Assembly: GCA_964650945.1 (NCBI GenBank)
Contig: CAZYXU010000002.1
Coordinates: 1 to 64,000 of the forward strand
Direction: 5' to 3'
Length of the DNA: 64,000 nucleotides
Source: JAXGPF01 sp964650945
Lineage (GTDB): Bacteria; Verrucomicrobiota; Kiritimatiellia; JAAZAB01
Shown: positions 1 to 7,959 of the stretch, one piece after another
How the letters are laid out: the number at the start of each line of letters is the position of its first letter
Numbering within the stretch: position 1 is the stretch's first letter
Translations under genes and position numbers: made by a program
The notes under the pieces: model-generated
What the model was told of the DNA's origin: nothing
What the model saw: only the letters and a program-made list of their open reading frames with translations
Database searches by the model: none

Positions 1-135
1 CGTAGCTTTAGCGAAGGCGGGTGGCTAATCCCTCCATCCGCTTATCCGGTTCCGTGGTAAATAATTCCATCTTCTTTGTGGCTTGGCGCCTTTGCGAGAA
101 AATATTGCGGTTTTCCGTGAGATGCTACTGAACAA
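1..135. repeat. intergenic repeat-like DNA downstream of lpxA
   Basis: No gene is seen in the first 160 bases. The stretch around 70-115, read on the minus strand, has the CGCAAAGG...CAAAGAAG style of low-complexity intergenic repeat, which resembles AACCGCAAAGAACGCAAAGG at about 27685. These look like members of one dispersed intergenic repeat family. Only two copies are in view, so the family assignment is tentative. Confidence 0.4.
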
Positions 136-136
136 A

Positions 137-158
137 TTTCAAAACTCACGTTTTGAAA
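137..158 (-). repeat. dispersed hairpin, copy 1 (GUGA tetraloop on minus strand)
   Basis: Perfect 9-bp inverted repeat, arms TTTCAAAAC and GTTTTGAAA, around the 4-base loop TCAC (GTGA on the minus strand). It begins 5 nt after the lpxA stop and is followed on the minus strand by TTTGTT, so it may end the lpxA transcript. The same core recurs at 13669-13684 and 27790-27809. Confidence 0.7.
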
Positions 159-162
159 GAAT

Positions 163-981
163 TCAGGATTCAACCCCGGCATCATCTTCGTCATCGCTGC
201 GCCAACGGCCGTGGCGGCAGATGCCGCGCTTGGAACCATCCACGAATTCCGCCAGTTCCAAGGCCGGACCGGCGGAAAACTCGCCGCGGATGGCGGCCAC
301 CGCCTGGGTGACATTCAAGCCTGAAAGGTAGAGCATCCGGAAGGCGCGTTTCAGCGCCAGGCGTTCCGCCGGCGGCATGCCGGCGCGCCGCAATCCCACC
401 ACATTCAGGCCACCCACCTGATTGGATCGCAAGCCCAGCGCCGTGCAAAACGGCGGGACATCCTTGCTGACGCCGCACCCGCCGCTCAGCATGGCCAGGC
501 GACCCACACGGGTGAATTGATGGATAAGGCAATTGCCGCTGATAAAGGCGCGCGGGCCGACTTCCACATAGCCGGCCAGCAGGGCGCCATTGGCCAGAAT
601 CACGTGATCGCCCAGGCACGCATTGTGGCCGACATGGCTGTTGGCCATCAGGAAGCAGTCCGGCCCGATTTCGGTGGCCGTGCCGGGCTTGGTACCGCGA
701 TGCACCGTCACCCCTTCCCGGATCACGCAGCGCGCGCCAATGCGCACATAACTTTCCAGACCGCCAAACGCCAGGTCCTGCGGCAGATCGCCCAGGACGG
801 CATGGGGATGCACGCGGCAGCCGGCGCCCAGGGTTGTATGTTTTAAGATCACCGCGTGGGGGCCGATCACGGCGTGGTCGCCAATCTGCACGTTTTCCTC
901 GATCACCGCCAGCGGCCCGACCGTCACCTCGGCGCCCAATTCCGCCCGGGCGCTGACCAATGCCGTCGCATGTATGCTCAT
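163..981 (-). CDS. lpxA: acyl-[ACP]--UDP-N-acetylglucosamine O-acyltransferase
   Basis: First step of lipid A synthesis: transfer of a hydroxyacyl chain from ACP to UDP-GlcNAc in the cytoplasm. The 272-residue protein is a left-handed beta-helix of hexapeptide repeats over residues 1-190, with the catalytic-region SHVGHN motif (His116 and His119 match the E. coli His122/His125 pair) and the GLRSNQVGGLNVVGLRR segment that opens the C-terminal helical domain. Length is close to the usual 260-270. The ATG at 981 has AAGG 7 nt upstream. It implies a lipid A outer membrane. The C-terminal tail is acidic and ends next to a dispersed hairpin. Other lpx genes are not in the window. Confidence 0.95.
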   Translation of the reverse strand: MSIHATALVSARAELGAEVTVGPLAVIEENVQIGDHAVIGPHAVILKHTTLGAGCRVHPHAVLGDLPQDLAFGGLESYVRIGARCVIREGVTVHRGTKPGTATEIGPDCFLMANSHVGHNACLGDHVILANGALLAGYVEVGPRAFISGNCLIHQFTRVGRLAMLSGGCGVSKDVPPFCTALGLRSNQVGGLNVVGLRRAGMPPAERLALKRAFRMLYLSGLNVTQAVAAIRGEFSAGPALELAEFVDGSKRGICRHGRWRSDDEDDAGVES

Positions 982-1064
982 AGGAATCCTTGTGATTTCA
1001 CCCGGTTTTTTGGATTTGAAATGCGCGCATCATAGGCGATTTGCCGGGCGGAATCAATTGTTTT

Positions 1065-1811
1065 TCAACCGAAGTCCACCAGGCCGTTTTCGCGCACGCT
1101 GACAAATTCCCGGCATTCCGCGCTGCCGCCGCGCCCCAGCACCACGTGGTCCAGCACGCGGATCGAGAGGATTTTGCCGGCTTCCACCAGTTGCCGGGTG
1201 ATCTGCAAATCCTCGGCCGAAGGCGTCGGATCGCCTGAAGGGTGGTTATGGGCCAGCACCACGGCAGCGCTGGCAGCGTGGATGGCGGCGCGGAACACCT
1301 CGCGCGGATGCACCAGGCTGGCGTTCAGCAAGCCGCGGCTCACCTCAACAGGTTTACCCTGCAGACGGTTTTTGGTATTCAGCAGCAGCACCCAGAATGT
1401 TTCACCCGGTAAAGTCCTGGCCGACTCGCGCAGCACCGCCGCGACATCGGCGGGCGTGCGGATGGCCGGCGCCGCGCCCAGTTTTTCCGCCGCCAGCCGC
1501 CGGCCCAACTCCAGCGCCGCCTTCAACACCTGGGCCTTGACCGGCCCCACCCCGGGCCCGCGCAATTCCCGCTCGGAGGCCGTGGCCAAGGCCGAGAGCG
1601 ACCCGTATTGCCGCAAAAGCCGCCGCGCCAGCTCCAGAACATTCAACCCGCGCATACCGCTGCGGAGGATGATGGCCAGCAGCACTTCATCCTCCACCGC
1701 ATCCACGCCGAAACGATCCAGTAATTCGCGGGGCCGCTGACATACCGGCAGGTCCTGCAACCGGTACTCCATCGCCACCGGTTTCGGAGGTGTATCAGGC
1801 GTCGCTGGCAT
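1065..1811 (-). CDS. radC: RadC-family JAB-domain protein
   Basis: RadC/YicR family protein of 248 residues. It has an N-terminal helix-hairpin-helix-like region (GPGVGPVKA) and a C-terminal JAB/MPN metalloprotease-like domain with the metal motif HNHPSGDPTPSAEDL. The historical link to DNA repair is weak and the biochemical role of the family is unsettled. An upstream in-frame ATG at 1898 exists, but the start at 1811 (MPATPDTPP) is preceded by AAGGTG at good spacing and gives the usual length. It overlaps the 3' end of miaA by 17 nt, so the two genes are probably cotranscribed. Confidence 0.9.
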   Translation of the reverse strand: MPATPDTPPKPVAMEYRLQDLPVCQRPRELLDRFGVDAVEDEVLLAIILRSGMRGLNVLELARRLLRQYGSLSALATASERELRGPGVGPVKAQVLKAALELGRRLAAEKLGAAPAIRTPADVAAVLRESARTLPGETFWVLLLNTKNRLQGKPVEVSRGLLNASLVHPREVFRAAIHAASAAVVLAHNHPSGDPTPSAEDLQITRQLVEAGKILSIRVLDHVVLGRGGSAECREFVSVRENGLVDFG

Positions 1812-2748
1812 CTTGCACCTTGATTTCCGTCGGCCCATGCTGCTCCCAATATGCCTGCACCAGGTCCGTCCGTTTTTCCACGGACATCGCTGCATCAATC
1901 TCCAGCCAATCCACGCGCAACTTGTGGCGGAACCAGGTCATCTGCTTCTTGGCCAGCCGGCGGGTGCGCGCGGCGATGCGCTCCATGGCTTCCGCCGCCG
2001 TGCATTCCCCGCGCAAGCAGGCCGCGGCTTCGGCATACCCGATGGCCTGCCCCGCGGTCGGCGCTTCCGCCAATCCGGCCGCCAACAATGCACGCGTTTC
2101 CTCGAGCAAGCCGGCATCAAACATGCCCCGGACACGCGCCGCAATCGCCGCCTGCTGCTGCGCCGGCGGCAGGCGCAGCCCCGGAATCGGCGCCGGGGGC
2201 GGCAATTCGCCGGCCGGCGCGCCTACCGCCGCGGCCGGGACGGCGCGCGCCAATTCCAGCGCCCGGATCAGCCGCCGCGGGTTGCGCGGATCAGCCAGCC
2301 GCGCGTAGCGCCCCGGATCCAGCGCCCGCAGCCGGGCGGCCAGCGCCGCGGCGCCGCCCGCCCGGACAACCGCTTCCGCCTCCGCCCGCCAGGCCGGGTC
2401 GGGAGGCGGACGGCATTCCAGTCCGCGCAAAAGGCATTGCAGATACAAGCCGGTGCCGCCGACCACGATCAACGGCTGACAGCGCGCGGCCGCCTGACGG
2501 GCGGCCGCGCCCGCCGCCTGGTAAAACAGATTGAGATTGCAGGGCTCCCCCGGCGCGACCAGGTCAATCCCGGCATAGGGCACTTCCGCGCGTTCCGCCG
2601 GCGTCGGCTTGGCAGTGCCGATATCCAGTCCGCGGTACACCAGCATGGAATCGGCTGAAAGGATGGCGCCGCGCATGCGCCGCGCCAGGCAATGCGCCAC
2701 AGCCGACTTGCCGGTCGCCGTGCAGCCGGTCAGAAAAAATGCGTACAC
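1795..2748 (-). CDS. miaA: tRNA dimethylallyltransferase
   Basis: Transfers a dimethylallyl group to N6 of A37 in tRNAs reading UNN codons. The 317-residue protein starts with the P-loop GCTATGKS (residues 8-15; GPTASGKS in most homologues), followed by DSMLVYRGLDIGTAKP, which holds the catalytic/tRNA-binding Asp, and VVGGTGLYLQ. The start is a GTG at 2748, because an in-frame TAG lies 12 nt upstream at 2761-2763. It sits between lspA and radC on the same strand. The run of Ala/Arg-rich sequence in the middle reflects high GC. Confidence 0.94.
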   Translation of the reverse strand: MYAFFLTGCTATGKSAVAHCLARRMRGAILSADSMLVYRGLDIGTAKPTPAERAEVPYAGIDLVAPGEPCNLNLFYQAAGAAARQAAARCQPLIVVGGTGLYLQCLLRGLECRPPPDPAWRAEAEAVVRAGGAAALAARLRALDPGRYARLADPRNPRRLIRALELARAVPAAAVGAPAGELPPPAPIPGLRLPPAQQQAAIAARVRGMFDAGLLEETRALLAAGLAEAPTAGQAIGYAEAAACLRGECTAAEAMERIAARTRRLAKKQMTWFRHKLRVDWLEIDAAMSVEKRTDLVQAYWEQHGPTEIKVQDASDA

Positions 2749-2773
2749 ACCTTGGTTCCGCTACAAACAAGTT

Positions 2774-3241
2774 TCAACCTTCCGCCCCGGCCGGCGCCTG
2801 CGCGCCGCGCCAGGCGGAAATCAAATACACCGCCACCCCTAAAAAAATGGCGGCATCCGCCAGGTTGAAGGTCGGCCAGTGGTGGTGTCGCCAGTATACG
2901 TCCAGAAAATCCACCACCCAGCCCAGGCGGACCCGGTCAATCAAATTTCCCAGCACGCCGCCCAACATCAACCCGAGCGCCAGGCGGTGAACGCGCCGGG
3001 CATCCACCAGCCAGCGGTAGCAAACCGCGATCAGTACCAATGCCAAGAGCGAAAAAATGGTCAGCCAGGCGTTTTGGTGCTGCAAAGTTCCCCAAACCGC
3101 GCCGGTGTTGCGGGTGTGGGTCAGATTAAAAAAACCGGGCAGCAGCGCCACAGCCTGCCCCAAGATCAGATGCGCCTGCACCAGGTGCTTGGCCAGTTGA
3201 TCCAGCCCGACAATCACCAGGGTCAGCGCCAGCGTAATCAC
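2774..3241 (-). CDS. lspA: lipoprotein signal peptidase (signal peptidase II)
   Basis: Membrane aspartyl protease that removes the signal peptide of prolipoproteins. It has 155 residues and about four membrane helices. The catalytic aspartates lie in NLIDR and VVDFLDVYW, and the NTGAVWG motif matches the conserved NxGxxFG-type loop. The GTG start overlaps the stop of the upstream DksA-like gene as GTGA, so translation is probably coupled. Its substrates would include the RND adaptor lipoprotein encoded at 45270-46403. Confidence 0.95.
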   Translation of the reverse strand: MITLALTLVIVGLDQLAKHLVQAHLILGQAVALLPGFFNLTHTRNTGAVWGTLQHQNAWLTIFSLLALVLIAVCYRWLVDARRVHRLALGLMLGGVLGNLIDRVRLGWVVDFLDVYWRHHHWPTFNLADAAIFLGVAVYLISAWRGAQAPAGAEG

Positions 3242-3810
3242 TCATCCTCCGCCGCCGGTTCCGGCTGATTTTTTTCGCTGACCGCGAAAAGCGCCGAAGC
3301 ATCCGCCGCGCGTACACGCTTACGGTCGAGCTCGGAACGCGACTGGCAGGTGACGCACATGCGTGAATACGGCAGCGCCATCATGCGGGATTTTTCGATG
3401 GCGCATCCGCAGCTTTCACATTTGCCGTAGGTGCCGATGGCCAGGCGGTTCAAGGCCTCATCGATTTCAAAGACGATTTCCTGGCCGGAGCTGACCCGGG
3501 TCAGGGCAAAATCCCGGTCGTAATTATCCGTCCCCTGCTCTTCCGAACGGAAATCGATCTCGGCATCATTTTTCGTGCGGTTAAGATTATCGGTCGCCAG
3601 AAAGTTGATCTGGCCGGTAATCCGCTCGCGGAGTCGGAGCAGGGCATCGCGCATGCCGCTGTAATCAGAATGTTTTTTCCGCGGAGCGGCAGCCGGCTTG
3701 TTATGGTCCGCGGTTTTTCTGACGGCGGACTTGGCCGGGCGCTTGGCGGTTTTTTTTACCGTTTTCCGCGCAACATTTTTAGCGGTTTTTTTCAGGATTT
3801 TTTTTGCCAT
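3238..3810 (-). CDS. DksA/TraR-type zinc-finger protein with lysine-rich N-terminal tail
   Basis: The 190-residue protein has two parts. Residues 1-45 are a Lys/Ala/Arg-rich, histone H1-like tail (KKTAK, KKTAKRPAK). The rest is DksA-like: a coiled-coil region (residues 55-110) and a four-cysteine zinc finger CESCGCAI...CVTC. DksA-type proteins bind RNA polymerase through the secondary channel. The acidic DxxDxA tip seen in DksA is not obvious here, so a TraR/YbiI-like or ppGpp-independent role is possible. The ATG at 3810 has GAGGTG upstream and a near-consensus promoter sits at 3837-3865. It is the first gene of an operon with lspA. Confidence 0.85.
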   Translation of the reverse strand: MAKKILKKTAKNVARKTVKKTAKRPAKSAVRKTADHNKPAAAPRKKHSDYSGMRDALLRLRERITGQINFLATDNLNRTKNDAEIDFRSEEQGTDNYDRDFALTRVSSGQEIVFEIDEALNRLAIGTYGKCESCGCAIEKSRMMALPYSRMCVTCQSRSELDRKRVRAADASALFAVSEKNQPEPAAEDE

Positions 3811-3836
3811 ATCACACCTCTATCTTTCATAGTCCG

Positions 3837-3865
3837 ATTATACCGCGAACGCTTGCATAATGCAA
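3837..3865 (-). promoter_or_regulatory. sigma70-type promoter of dksA-like/lspA operon
   Basis: On the minus strand, TTGCAT (3865-3860), a 17-bp spacer and a perfect TATAAT (3842-3837), 27 bp before the ATG at 3810. The -35 lies against the ileS stop codon. It is one of the clearest promoters in the window. Confidence 0.75.
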
Positions 3866-6800
3866 TCAACTTCCAGGACGGCTGACGGCGACGCGGAACT
3901 GCCGTCCGCCAATTTCCTCCTCCGCCTCGGCATCGCCGCTGCCGGCGGGAATATCCGCCAATTCCGCCAGGGCCAGTTCCGCCAGCCGGTCCCGCCACGA
4001 TTGGGGCAGGGCGCCGGCAATGCCGAGCCGGATCCGGTCGCTGACGGCGTATCCGGCGCGTTTACGCAAATCCTGAATCAGGCGGTTCAACTCGTTCGCC
4101 ACACCCTCCTCCAGGAGCGCCGGCGTCAGTTGGCGATCCAAGGCGACGAGCACGCCGCGGTCGGCCATCACCTCGGCGCCATCGCGGCCGATGTAATTAA
4201 TTGCCACCTGGCTGCGTTCCAGCATCCATTCATGCCCGTCTTCAAAAACAACGATTTTCCCGTCCGCCTCGCGCACCTGGCCGGCCTTGGCGGCCCGGAT
4301 GATGCGCTGGGTATCGCGGCCCCACCGCGGGCCGATGTTCCGGGCGTCGGGGGTTACCCGCAAAACCGCCAATTCCGAATAATCGCGCAGCATGACGATG
4401 TTTTTGACGTTCAATTCGTGGGCGACGACTTCCCGCTGCGCGGCCGTCAGGCGCGCCTGCATTTCCGGCGGCACCACCACCGACAGGGCGGCCAGCGGCT
4501 GGCGCACCCGCAGGCCAAGCTGTTGGCGCAAGGACAGGCCCAGCGACACCACCAGGCGCGCCAGGCGCGTCTCCTCCACCAACTCCGCATTGGCGTAATC
4601 CGCCGGAATGGCGGGCCAATCTGCCAGATGCACCGATGCGGTCCCGCTCAAATTGCGGTAAATCACATCGCTGACAAACGGCGCCGCCGGCGCCAGCAGT
4701 TTGGCGGTATTGATCAGCACATAATACAACGTATCGTAAGCGGCGCGCTTGTCGGCCGTCAGCCCGCCGCCCCAGAAGCGCGCGCGCGACTGGCGGACAT
4801 ACCAGTTGGTGAGATCGTCGAGAAAATCGAGTACCGGCGCCAGCGCATGATTCAGGTAAAACCCCCGGTAAGCCTCCGTGACCTTGTGCGCGGCCGCCTG
4901 CAGGACCGCCAGAATCCACCGATCGAGCGGGTGGTCGGGCCGGGGCGCGTTGGCGGGATCGCCGGTGTAGCCGTCAATATTGGCATACGTCACGAAAAAG
5001 GAGTAGGCGTTCCAGAGCGGCAGCAGCACCCGGCGCACTTGTTCCGGCACGCCGGCATCCTTGAAACTCATATCATCCATCGCCACCGCGGGCGAATTCA
5101 GCAGGTACAGGCGCAGCGCATCCGCGCCATGGCGGTCAATCAACTCCATCGGGTCAGTGAAATTTTTGCGCGACTTGGAAATCTTGGTCCCGTCCGCCGC
5201 CAGCAGGGTGCCGTGCACCAGGCAATTTTTAAAGGCGGCGCGGCCCAGCAAGGCGACGCCGAGAACGTGCAGGTAATAAAACCAGCCGCGAATCTGTCCG
5301 GGGTACTCGATGATGAAGTCCGCGGGGAAATGCTTTTCGAACCATTCCCGGTTTTCAAACGGATAATGACATTGCCCGAACGGCATGGCGCCGGATTCGA
5401 ACCAGCAATCCAGCACTTCCGGCACGCGCCGCATCCGCCCGCCGCAGCCTGCGCAGACCGGCTGGACCTGGTCCAGATGTTCCTTGTGCAGGTCGTTGAT
5501 TTCCCGGCCGGCGGCCGCGGCGATTTCGGCGCGCGACCCCAGCACCAGCCGCCGGCCGCAGGCCGGATTTTCGCAAATCCAGACCGGGATTGGCGTACCC
5601 CAGTAGCGCGAGCGGGAAATATTCCAATCGCGCGCGCCCGCCAGCCACTTGCCGAAACGGCCATGCTGGACGTGTTCCGGCACCCAGTGGATTTGCTCGT
5701 TCAGCCGCAGCAGGTCCGGCTTGATTTTTTCCACGGCAAAATACCATGCATCCATCGCCCGGTAGATCAGCGGCGCGCGGCAGCGCCAGCAATGCGGATA
5801 GTTATGCTCCAGCGTGCGGTGCGCCAGCAGCAGGCCGCGTTCCTTGAGGATGCGGATCAGATCGCGGTTGCAATCGTGGACGTTGCGCCCGGCAAAATCC
5901 GGAACCTCCGCCGTGAAGCAGCCGCGGGCATCCACCGGGTTCCGCACCCCCACCCCGTGGCGCTTGCAGAGCCAGTAGTCATCCTCGCCGAAAGCCGGGG
6001 CGCAATGCACAATCCCCACGCCGTCCGTCAGCGTCACAAAATCCGCCGGCAGGATGCGAAAACCACCCTGCTCCGCCTGGTCCTGGAAATACGGGAACAA
6101 CGGTGTGTAACACCGGCCGACCAGTTCCTGGCCGGCGAACCGGGCGACAATCCGGGGCTGAGCGCCGAAAACCGCGGCCCACTGCGGCAGGAGCGCCTCG
6201 GCCATCACCAGCGTCCGGCCGTCGTGCTCGAAGGCCGCATATTGGTATTCCGGGCCGACAGCCAGGGCCAGGTTGGACGGCAGGGTCCACGGCGTGGTGG
6301 TCCAGGCCAGGTAATATGTCGGGCGGCCGTCCAGGTCGTCCCGGGCCTTGAAAGCCACCAGGATTTCCGGATCCTGACGCGGCCGCGTGGAATCGGATTC
6401 GCGGGTGTCGGAGATGGACAGCGCCGTCTCGCAATGATAGCAGTAAGGAGTGACGCGGTAGTCGCGGTAAATCAAGCCGCGCGCATAGGCCTGCTGGAAG
6501 ACCCACAACACGGATTCCATGTAATCAACATCCAGGGTCCGGTACGCATGCTCATAGTCCACCCAGCGCCCGATCTTGCGGATATAAACGGACCAGGCGG
6601 CATTGCAGTCGGCCACCAGACGCCGGCAGGCGTCGTTGAACGCCGCCACGCCGAAGCGCGTTTCAATCTCCGTCTTGTCGCGGATGCCTAACTGCTTTTC
6701 CACGGCGTTTTCGATCGGCAACCCATGGCAATCCCAACCCCAGCGCCGCGGCACGGACCAGCCGTCCATGGTAAAGAAACGCGCCATGGCATCCTTGAGG

Positions 6801-6982
6801 ATGGAAACGAAAATCGTGCCGTAATGCGGGGAACCGGTGGGAAACGGCGGCCCGTCGTAAAACACCATTTCCCGCCCCGAACGGGCCAGCGATTTTTCGA
6901 AAATCTGGCGCTGCTCCCAGTCCGACAGCAGCAGGCGTTCCTGCTCGGGAAAATTCACATTGCCGTCTACTTGGTTATACAT
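3866..6982 (-). CDS. ileS: isoleucyl-tRNA synthetase, type 2 (eukaryotic-like)
   Basis: Class I synthetase of 1038 residues that charges tRNA-Ile. The HIGH-type motif is HYGT in PPFPTGSPHYGT (residues 45-56), the GWDCHGLPIE block follows, and the KMSKS loop is KISKS near residue 600. The CP1 editing domain lies between them and the C-terminal half carries the anticodon-binding domain. The PPFxTGxPHYG signature and length place it with the IleS2/eukaryotic-like branch, not the common bacterial IleS1. The start chosen is the ATG at 6982 (MYNQVDGNVNFPEQE), with AGGAAA about 11 nt upstream; an extension to 7090 is possible but has no family support. Confidence 0.95.
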   Translation of the reverse strand: MYNQVDGNVNFPEQERLLLSDWEQRQIFEKSLARSGREMVFYDGPPFPTGSPHYGTIFVSILKDAMARFFTMDGWSVPRRWGWDCHGLPIENAVEKQLGIRDKTEIETRFGVAAFNDACRRLVADCNAAWSVYIRKIGRWVDYEHAYRTLDVDYMESVLWVFQQAYARGLIYRDYRVTPYCYHCETALSISDTRESDSTRPRQDPEILVAFKARDDLDGRPTYYLAWTTTPWTLPSNLALAVGPEYQYAAFEHDGRTLVMAEALLPQWAAVFGAQPRIVARFAGQELVGRCYTPLFPYFQDQAEQGGFRILPADFVTLTDGVGIVHCAPAFGEDDYWLCKRHGVGVRNPVDARGCFTAEVPDFAGRNVHDCNRDLIRILKERGLLLAHRTLEHNYPHCWRCRAPLIYRAMDAWYFAVEKIKPDLLRLNEQIHWVPEHVQHGRFGKWLAGARDWNISRSRYWGTPIPVWICENPACGRRLVLGSRAEIAAAAGREINDLHKEHLDQVQPVCAGCGGRMRRVPEVLDCWFESGAMPFGQCHYPFENREWFEKHFPADFIIEYPGQIRGWFYYLHVLGVALLGRAAFKNCLVHGTLLAADGTKISKSRKNFTDPMELIDRHGADALRLYLLNSPAVAMDDMSFKDAGVPEQVRRVLLPLWNAYSFFVTYANIDGYTGDPANAPRPDHPLDRWILAVLQAAAHKVTEAYRGFYLNHALAPVLDFLDDLTNWYVRQSRARFWGGGLTADKRAAYDTLYYVLINTAKLLAPAAPFVSDVIYRNLSGTASVHLADWPAIPADYANAELVEETRLARLVVSLGLSLRQQLGLRVRQPLAALSVVVPPEMQARLTAAQREVVAHELNVKNIVMLRDYSELAVLRVTPDARNIGPRWGRDTQRIIRAAKAGQVREADGKIVVFEDGHEWMLERSQVAINYIGRDGAEVMADRGVLVALDRQLTPALLEEGVANELNRLIQDLRKRAGYAVSDRIRLGIAGALPQSWRDRLAELALAELADIPAGSGDAEAEEEIGGRQFRVAVSRPGS

Positions 6983-7115
6983 CGGTCCGTATTTCCTGGC
7001 CGCCGCCGGGCGGCAAACGTAAAGAATGGCAGCGGGCAGTCCGCGGTAAAAAATGAGGGATAAGTGTATCATATCCCGCCACGTCTTCAAGTCTTTTTAT
7101 GCTTTAAAAAAATGC

Positions 7116-7144
7116 TTGTGAAGCAAAAGGCCGCTATGTTATAA
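7116..7144 (+). promoter_or_regulatory. likely promoter of the ankyrin/pfk genes
   Basis: TTGTGA (7116-7121), a 17-bp spacer and TTATAA (7139-7144), about 80 bp before the ankyrin gene start at 7225. It lies in the divergent gap after the ileS start. Confidence 0.5.
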
Positions 7145-7224
7145 AAAGACTGGTTAAACCGGCAGCGCGCGGCGCGGCGGTGAAACGCCGGCCCGGCCGC
7201 CGATCATCGGAGGAGGAGCATCTT

Positions 7225-7938
7225 ATGCGCTTGAACATGATTCCCGGCATTCTGACACTGCTGCTGGCCTTTGCCGCCCTGGCGGCTGACACGCCGCCCA
7301 CGTCCGCAGGGACAGATTACGGCGCGGGGGAGTTGCGCGCGATTTCCGCGGAAGATTTCATGCGCGCTTTGCGCCATGCCGACCATGACGCCCTCCTGGC
7401 ATATCAGCAGGGCGGCGGTGAGATTAACGTCAGCGACCCGCACACCGGCCTGACCCCGCTGCACTTCGCTGCCCGGAACAACCGCTACGCGGCGGCGCAA
7501 TTGCTGTTGGAAGCCAACGCCAATGCCAAGCAACGCAACCGGACCGGCGCCACCCCCCTGCACCTGGCCGCCGCCGGCGGACATGGCGATATGGCCATCC
7601 TGCTGCTGCGTCACGGCGCGGAAATTGACGCGCGCGACCGGGACGGATTCACCCCGCTGCACCTCGCGGCCCAGTACAACCACCCGGCAATGGTCGCCAT
7701 GCTGGCCGGCTGGGGCGCCGATCTGGAAGCCCGCACCAATGACCGCGGCCTGACCCCGCTGCATTGGGCCGCCTTCAATGGGAATCCCAATACGGTCAAG
7801 GCGCTGATGCAGAGCGGCGCCGACATTGGCGCCGCCGATTACATGGGCCGCACACCCTATGACTGGGCCAGCAAATCGCTGCGCCCCGATGCCGCCCGCA
7901 TCCTGGCGCGCCGCGGCGGACACTGGCTCGGGCGGTAA
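7225..7938 (+). CDS. secreted ankyrin-repeat protein
   Basis: The 237-residue protein starts at the ATG at 7225 behind a strong AGGAGGAG. Residues 1-21 are a signal peptide (MRLNMIPGILTLLLAFAALA), so it is exported to the periplasm or beyond. The rest is at least five ankyrin repeats with the TPLHxAA pattern (GLTPLHFAARNN, GATPLHLAAAGG, GFTPLHLAAQYN, GLTPLHWAAFNG, GRTPYDWA). Ankyrin repeats bind proteins; no partner can be inferred here. It is followed 21 nt later by a phosphofructokinase gene, with no evident functional link. Confidence 0.88.
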   Translation: MRLNMIPGILTLLLAFAALAADTPPTSAGTDYGAGELRAISAEDFMRALRHADHDALLAYQQGGGEINVSDPHTGLTPLHFAARNNRYAAAQLLLEANANAKQRNRTGATPLHLAAAGGHGDMAILLLRHGAEIDARDRDGFTPLHLAAQYNHPAMVAMLAGWGADLEARTNDRGLTPLHWAAFNGNPNTVKALMQSGADIGAADYMGRTPYDWASKSLRPDAARILARRGGHWLGR

Positions 7939-7959
7939 ATTCTTTCCTGAAAAAACACC

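Noticed and set aside
3860..6691. A 943-codon open frame on the plus strand across ileS
   Set aside because: It is the antisense of a fully conserved synthetase; long antisense frames are expected at this GC content, and its translation is low-complexity with no motif.
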